From Halorubrum sp. Hd13 (GTDB taxonomy: Archaea > Halobacteriota > Halobacteria > Halobacteriales > Haloferacaceae): DNA of 64,000 nt. Made by a program: the position numbers and the translations under genes. A model generated the notes under the pieces. It was given only the letters and a program-made list of their open reading frames with translations. It had not been told where the DNA came from and did no database searches. The stretch lies in NCBI RefSeq assembly GCF_002252755.1, contig NZ_NHOY01000115.1:1-64000 (forward strand), written 5' to 3'. Every line of letters starts with the position of its first letter. The stretch's first letter is position 1. Of this stretch, positions 60,257-64,000 are shown one piece after another.

Positions 60257-61075
60257 TCAGGCCCGCTCTATCCGCTCCAGCAGCGTCGCCGTCGCGTCGG
60301 CGTCGAACGCCATCGGCCGTCGCCACCACGGCCCCTTCCCCGAGTCGCTGGACAGCGCCGTGACGAGGCGGTTCGCGTCCGCGCCCGCCTCGGGGTCGCT
60401 CAGGGGGACGACGCGCTCGAAGCGGCCCGACGCCGCCGGGTCGCCGGCGACGACGACCCGCGCGTCGAACGGGTCGCGCTTCAGGTGGGCGTTGGTCGGC
60501 GCGAGCGCGGCCGCCGACTCGCGGTCGACCGCGGCGTCGCCGGTCCCGCCCCCCGTCTCGGAGCGGTCGCCGTCACCGACCGCGAGCACCCGCTCGACGC
60601 GGATACCGGCGAACAGGTACGCGCCCCAGTCGGGGGCGAGGTCGGCGTCGGGCGCGGGGTCGCCGTCGACCGCCGCGTCGGCCGACGCCCCGCCCGGCCC
60701 CGGCCAGCCGTGCGGCCGAAGCGACAGCGTCGCGTAGAACAGCAGCCAGTCGCCCGGGGCGAGGCCGGCGATCCGGCCGGCCTTCACGCCGTGGGGGTCG
60801 CCGTACGTCGCGCGGTCGCGGCCGTGGACGCCGGGGAGTTCCGGATCCAAGTGGACCGGCGTCGCGTGCAAGTCGGAGGGCACCGCGAAGGGGAGGTCGA
60901 GGTCGGCGTACGTCGGAAGCGGCTCGTCGACCGGGAATCGCTCGCGCGGGAGCGTCGCCGCCGACTCGGGGATCGGCACGTACGCGAACGACCCGTCCGG
61001 GTAGACGGGCCCGCGGAAACCGGGCTGGTTCGTGTTGGCGGCGACGTTGACGGCGACGGCGCGTGGGTCGCGCAT
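60257..61075 (-). CDS. Nmad3-like protein (nucleotide-modification associated domain)
   Basis: The 272-aa protein begins with a NVAANTNQPGFRGPVYPDGSFAYVPIPE block and contains TYGDPHGVKAGRIAGLAPGDWLLFYATLSL near residue 90. A GAYLFAGIRVERVL strand and DPFDARVVVAGDPAASGRFERVVPLS follow. This resembles the Nmad3 domain, named from comparative genomics of DNA/nucleotide-modification systems; I assign it by eye. An A/G/D-rich insertion (~128-180) is halophilic. It lies 22 nt after the DJ-1 gene and is probably co-transcribed with it. Confidence 0.65.
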   Translation of the reverse strand: MRDPRAVAVNVAANTNQPGFRGPVYPDGSFAYVPIPESAATLPRERFPVDEPLPTYADLDLPFAVPSDLHATPVHLDPELPGVHGRDRATYGDPHGVKAGRIAGLAPGDWLLFYATLSLRPHGWPGPGGASADAAVDGDPAPDADLAPDWGAYLFAGIRVERVLAVGDGDRSETGGGTGDAAVDRESAAALAPTNAHLKRDPFDARVVVAGDPAASGRFERVVPLSDPEAGADANRLVTALSSDSGKGPWWRRPMAFDADATATLLERIERA

Positions 61076-61097
61076 TAAAAAGGGGAGTCCGGACGGG

Positions 61098-61691
61098 TCA
61101 CTCCGCCGCGGCGGCGGGCGCGTCGTGGTCGATCTCGGTGCCGAGCAGGTCGAGGAACCCCGCGATCCACTCCGGGTGGTCGGGCCACGCCTGCCCGGTG
61201 ACGAGGTTCCCGTCCGTCGTCACGCCGTCGACCCACGAGCAGCCGGCGGCCTCGACCTCGGGCCTGACCGCGGGGTAGGCGGTGATCTCGTAGCCGTCGA
61301 GCACGCCCGCGGCCGCGAGGATCTGCGGGCCGTGGCAGATCGACGCGACGGGCTTGTCGGCCTCGAAGAAGTGGCGCACCGCGTCGAGCACCTCGTCGTA
61401 GCCGCGCAGGTACTCGGGCGCGCGCCCGCCGGGGACGACCAGCGCGTCGTAGTCGGTCGGGTCGACGTCGTCGAACCCGTGAGTGAGCTCGAAGTCGTGC
61501 CCCCGGGTCTCCAGGTACGTCTGATCGCCGCGGAAGTCGTGGATCGCGGTCTTGACGCTGTCTCCGGCCTCCTTCTCCGGGCAGACGGCGTGGACTTCGT
61601 GGCCCACCGCCTGCAGCGCCTGGAACGGGACCATGATCTCGTAGTCCTCTCCGAAGTCGCCGACGATCATCAGAATCCGTTGTCCTGTCAT
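61098..61691 (-). CDS. DJ-1/PfpI family protein
   Basis: The 197-aa protein has [20 protein letters not shown] at the N-terminus with the conserved Glu near residue 15. The nucleophile elbow is [19 protein letters not shown], with Cys near residue 119. [16 protein letters not shown] lies between. Members are cysteine hydrolases, glyoxalase III or deglycase-like proteins; the exact activity is uncertain. A GTATATCC box lies ~26 nt before the ATG at 61691. Confidence 0.9.
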   Translation of the reverse strand: MTGQRILMIVGDFGEDYEIMVPFQALQAVGHEVHAVCPEKEAGDSVKTAIHDFRGDQTYLETRGHDFELTHGFDDVDPTDYDALVVPGGRAPEYLRGYDEVLDAVRHFFEADKPVASICHGPQILAAAGVLDGYEITAYPAVRPEVEAAGCSWVDGVTTDGNLVTGQAWPDHPEWIAGFLDLLGTEIDHDAPAAAAE

Positions 61692-61823
61692 GTGTGCAAC
61701 ACCACTCGGATATACGCGCTGCTGTCAAATAACGGTACTGGCGAGCGATGACATACCACGCCGACACCGTGTGACCGACCGCTACCCGCTCGACGGCTAT
61801 TGATAACTCAATCGCACGGCGCG

Positions 61824-62018
61824 GCGGCGCGTGCCTGTGCGCGGCCGCCCGCGGCGGCCGCGAACAGCACCGCGCGAGGGACGCGGCGACCGAAGGGAGC
61901 CGCGAGGCTGGGGAGGCGTGAGGTGCGGTTGTTGTGTTGGGCGGGGCTTTAGAGGTGTTCGCTATCTCTCCGGCAGCAACGGGTATATCCGAGCGGCCGG
62001 GGCTTTGGAGGCGCTCCA
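61824..62018 (+). repeat. Dispersed non-coding element, copy 2
   Basis: This is the inverted counterpart of 42478-42824. It has a GC-rich palindromic block (61829-61880), CGAGGCTGGGGAGGCGTGAGG (61903-61922 plus one base), GGGGCTTTAGAGGTGTTC (61943-61960) and CGAGCGGCCGGGGCTTTGGA (61990-62009). It fills most of the 399-base gap between the DJ-1 gene promoter and the 3' end of the acyltransferase gene. No gene is visible in the gap. Confidence 0.65.
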
Positions 62019-62090
62019 CAGCGGGCGTCGATCAGTTATTTACGATTGATCGACCGGAGCGGTCGAACCGCGACGCACCGGTAGTCGGTC

Positions 62091-62993
62091 CTACTTCGGC
62101 GGCCGCAGGTCCCGCTGGAACTCGTCGAACTGGTCGAGGTCGTCGGGGAGGTCGTACTCGATCTCGCGCTCGTCCTGGTTGTCGGGGAGCCGTCCGTCCT
62201 CCAGGTCGGCGGCGGCCTCCTCCCAGCCCGGTTTCACGCGGACGCTGCGGGCGGGCGAGCCGACGACGACGTGGTGGGCCGGGACGTCGCCCTGCACGAC
62301 CGAGCGCGCGCCGACGACGCTGTTCTCGCCGATCCGACAGCCGGCGCGCACCATCGCGTCGTAGGTGACGCGGGCGTCCTCCTCGACGATCGTGTGGAAG
62401 TTGCGGACCTCGGTCTGATCGACGAGGTCGTGGTCGTGGCTGTAGAGGTGGACGCCGTCGGAGACCGACGCGCGGTCGCCGATCGTCAGCTTCCCCCGGT
62501 CGTCGAGGTGCACGTCGTCGTGGATCACGACGTTGTCGCCGACCTCGATGTTGTGGCCGTACGTGACGGAGATCCCCTTGAAAAAGCGGCAGTCGTCCCC
62601 GCACTCGGCGAACAGGTGGTTTCCGAGCATCTGGCGGAACCGGAGCGCGAACTCGACGTTGTCCGCCATCGGCGTCGCGTCGAACTGGCGCCAGAGCCAC
62701 TGGAGGTGCTTCGAGCGCTGGAAGCGGTCCTCGTCCTTCTCGGCGTAGTACTCCGACTCCAGCGTCGCGTTGCACGGGTCGTACCCCTGCAGGCGGACGC
62801 GCTCGGCCCGCGACACCGACTCCCCGTCCTGCCACGCCTCCCAGCGCTCGCGGTCGCCGTGGAGGTCGATCAGGACGTCGCGAACGACGTTACAGGTGTC
62901 CTCGTCCGAGGAGAGCCGCTCGTCCACCTCGTCGATTAACCCTCGGACCCCGGCCTCTGCGCCGTCGGGGAGGGACACGTGTCGCTTTGTCAT
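62091..62993 (-). CDS. Left-handed beta-helix acyltransferase (maltose/galactoside O-acetyltransferase-like)
   Basis: The 300-aa protein has an N-terminal helical region (~1-135) and hexapeptide repeats at ~140-240: GHNIEVGDNVVIHDDVHLDD, KLTIGDRASVSDGVHLYSHDHD (with the catalytic-type His) and CRIGENSVVGARSVVQGDVPAHHVVVGSPAR. It would acetylate a sugar, cell-surface precursor or small molecule with acetyl-CoA. Its N-terminus is longer than that of simple LacA proteins (~200 aa). A GGTGG five bases before ATG 62993 may be a ribosome-binding site. Confidence 0.85.
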   Translation of the reverse strand: MTKRHVSLPDGAEAGVRGLIDEVDERLSSDEDTCNVVRDVLIDLHGDRERWEAWQDGESVSRAERVRLQGYDPCNATLESEYYAEKDEDRFQRSKHLQWLWRQFDATPMADNVEFALRFRQMLGNHLFAECGDDCRFFKGISVTYGHNIEVGDNVVIHDDVHLDDRGKLTIGDRASVSDGVHLYSHDHDLVDQTEVRNFHTIVEEDARVTYDAMVRAGCRIGENSVVGARSVVQGDVPAHHVVVGSPARSVRVKPGWEEAAADLEDGRLPDNQDEREIEYDLPDDLDQFDEFQRDLRPPK

Positions 62994-63234
62994 CGGGCCA
63001 CCTTCGTCACCGTGCTTCAAAGGGATTCGGTTGTGCGGCGGGCGCGCTTCAGCGACCGACGGTCGTGGCGCCCGCGCGCCGGCGATCGTGAGCAACAGGG
63101 CGATTCTCGGGACCGGAACTCGCGAGAGGCGACGTATCGGCGGCGAAGAGCCGTCCGAGATCATGTATTTTCAACATAATTATTGATCCAACAACACTTT
63201 TGAGACGGTTCGCTGTACTGATACGCGGTACCAC

Positions 63235-64000
63235 ATGCCAGAAGTAAAATTCGAGGTCGACGTCGACAGCCCGCCGGACGAGCAGCCGACGGCCAAGCCG
63301 TTCAACCGATGGCACCCCGACATCCCGGCCGTCGTGGAGGCGGAGCCGGGGGAGACGATTCGGCTCGAAGCGCTGGACTGGACGGGCGGACAGATATCGG
63401 ACAACGACGACCCGAACGAGGTCAGGGACGTGGACCTGACGCAGGTGCATTACCTCGCCGGCCCGGTCCGCGTCGAGGGGGCTGAGCCCGGCGACCTGTT
63501 GAAAGTCGAGTTCCACGACATGGGACCGCTGAACGACCGCTCCGAGTTCGGCTTCACCGGGACCTTCTCCCAGCAGAACGGGGGCGGCTTCCTCACCGAT
63601 CACTTCCCGGACGCCGCGAAGTCGATCTGGGAGATCAACGGGTACACCGTCTCCTCGCGGCACGTCCCCGACGTCCGCTACGAGGGGAAGATCCATCCGG
63701 GGCTCGCGGGCTGTGCGCCGAGCCAAGAACTCCTCGAGGAGTGGAACGAACGGGAGCAGGAGCTGATCGACAGACACGAGGAAGACCCGAGCTCGATCCC
63801 GAATCACCCGACCGGAGAGGCGGAGCCGGGCGTCGCGAACCCGCCGACCACGGAGGGCGCACAGATGGGCGAGATGGACCCGGAGGAGGCGGAGGCGGCG
63901 GCCGAGGAGGCCGCGAGGACCGTACCGCCGCGCGAACACGGCGGGAACCACGACATCAAGGACCTCTCCATCGGCTCGACGGTGTACTTCCCCGTCTACG
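63235..64000 (+). CDS. fmdA: Formamidase/acetamidase family protein (3' end outside window)
   Basis: The 255 visible residues begin MPEVKFEVDVDSPPDEQPTA. They contain the FmdA/AmdA blocks KPFNRWHPDIPAVVEAEPGE near residue 21, EALDWTGGQISDNDDP near 48, VHYLAGPVRVEGAEPGDLLKVEF near 73 and the metal/active-site region HPGLAGCAPSQELL near 155. These enzymes hydrolyse formamide or acetamide to ammonia and an acid. The open frame continues past the window edge, so the end is partial. No amide transporter is adjacent. Confidence 0.92.
   Translation, partial: MPEVKFEVDVDSPPDEQPTAKPFNRWHPDIPAVVEAEPGETIRLEALDWTGGQISDNDDPNEVRDVDLTQVHYLAGPVRVEGAEPGDLLKVEFHDMGPLNDRSEFGFTGTFSQQNGGGFLTDHFPDAAKSIWEINGYTVSSRHVPDVRYEGKIHPGLAGCAPSQELLEEWNEREQELIDRHEEDPSSIPNHPTGEAEPGVANPPTTEGAQMGEMDPEEAEAAAEEAARTVPPREHGGNHDIKDLSIGSTVYFPVY

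Noticed and set aside
63049-63951. 300-codon minus-strand frame opposite the formamidase
   Set aside because: The plus strand encodes an unmistakable FmdA N-terminus running off the window; the minus-strand frame is its shadow.

Overview
The window is chromosomal DNA of a halophilic archaeon. GC content is high (roughly two thirds) and the predicted proteins are very acidic. Most genes have a TATA-like box about 25-30 nt before the start codon with no room for a 5' leader. Several products are archaeal or haloarchaeal hallmarks: RadB, PAN, pyruvoyl arginine decarboxylase, NurA, a HalX response regulator, a PGF-CTERM surface protease, Tat lipoproteins and an Htr transducer. The GC level and one repeat family (below) suggest Halorubrum or a close relative; that is inference.

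Layout, left to right. 1-6.3 kb: a four-CBS protein fused to an HPF-like domain, a large surface subtilisin, RadB and a cold-shock protein. 6.5-8.4 kb: a Sco / TlpA-thioredoxin / CcdA operon for oxidase or cytochrome maturation. 8.7-14.6 kb: AIM24 protein, a 59-aa protein coupled to a glycerophosphodiesterase, an SNF transporter, a geranylgeranyl-reductase-like flavoprotein and a metal-ligand-less M24 protein. 14.8-15.1 kb: tRNA-Val(GAC) followed by a direct repeat of its 3' end, like a relic attachment site. 15.1-24.1 kb: mostly housekeeping genes, including an M29 aminopeptidase, PAN and arginine decarboxylase. 24.2-29.5 kb: flippase, aldo/keto reductase, a decayed insertion-like element, a lipoprotein and a class V aminotransferase. 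29.6-33.1 kb: a three-gene operon (CARDB-like membrane protein, ABC ATPase, ABC permease).

34.0-38.4 kb may be a redox/sulfur module. A small membrane protein plus a TauE/SafE permease, and separately a thioredoxin plus a cysteine-desulfurase-like protein without a catalytic cysteine, are driven by promoters sharing a 25/30-nt motif. The first promoter also has a perfect 20-bp palindrome upstream. 38.5-55.4 kb: DoxX-type protein, Pgi, CPBP protease, NurA, a six-TM chemotaxis transducer, DUF2240, NhaC antiporter, NOG1-type GTPase, HisRS and a CNNM/CBS protein. 56.1-60.0 kb: a compact NrtB/SsuB-type ABC operon with two substrate-binding proteins, one apparently never exported. 60.2-64 kb: an Nmad3-like protein, a DJ-1/PfpI protein, a hexapeptide acyltransferase and the start of a formamidase.

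Non-coding structure is rich: six clusters of short tandem repeats, one dispersed element present in two inverted copies (42.5 and 61.9 kb), and a run of three adjacent hairpins before the transducer gene. I see no CRISPR array, no rRNA and no intact insertion sequence.
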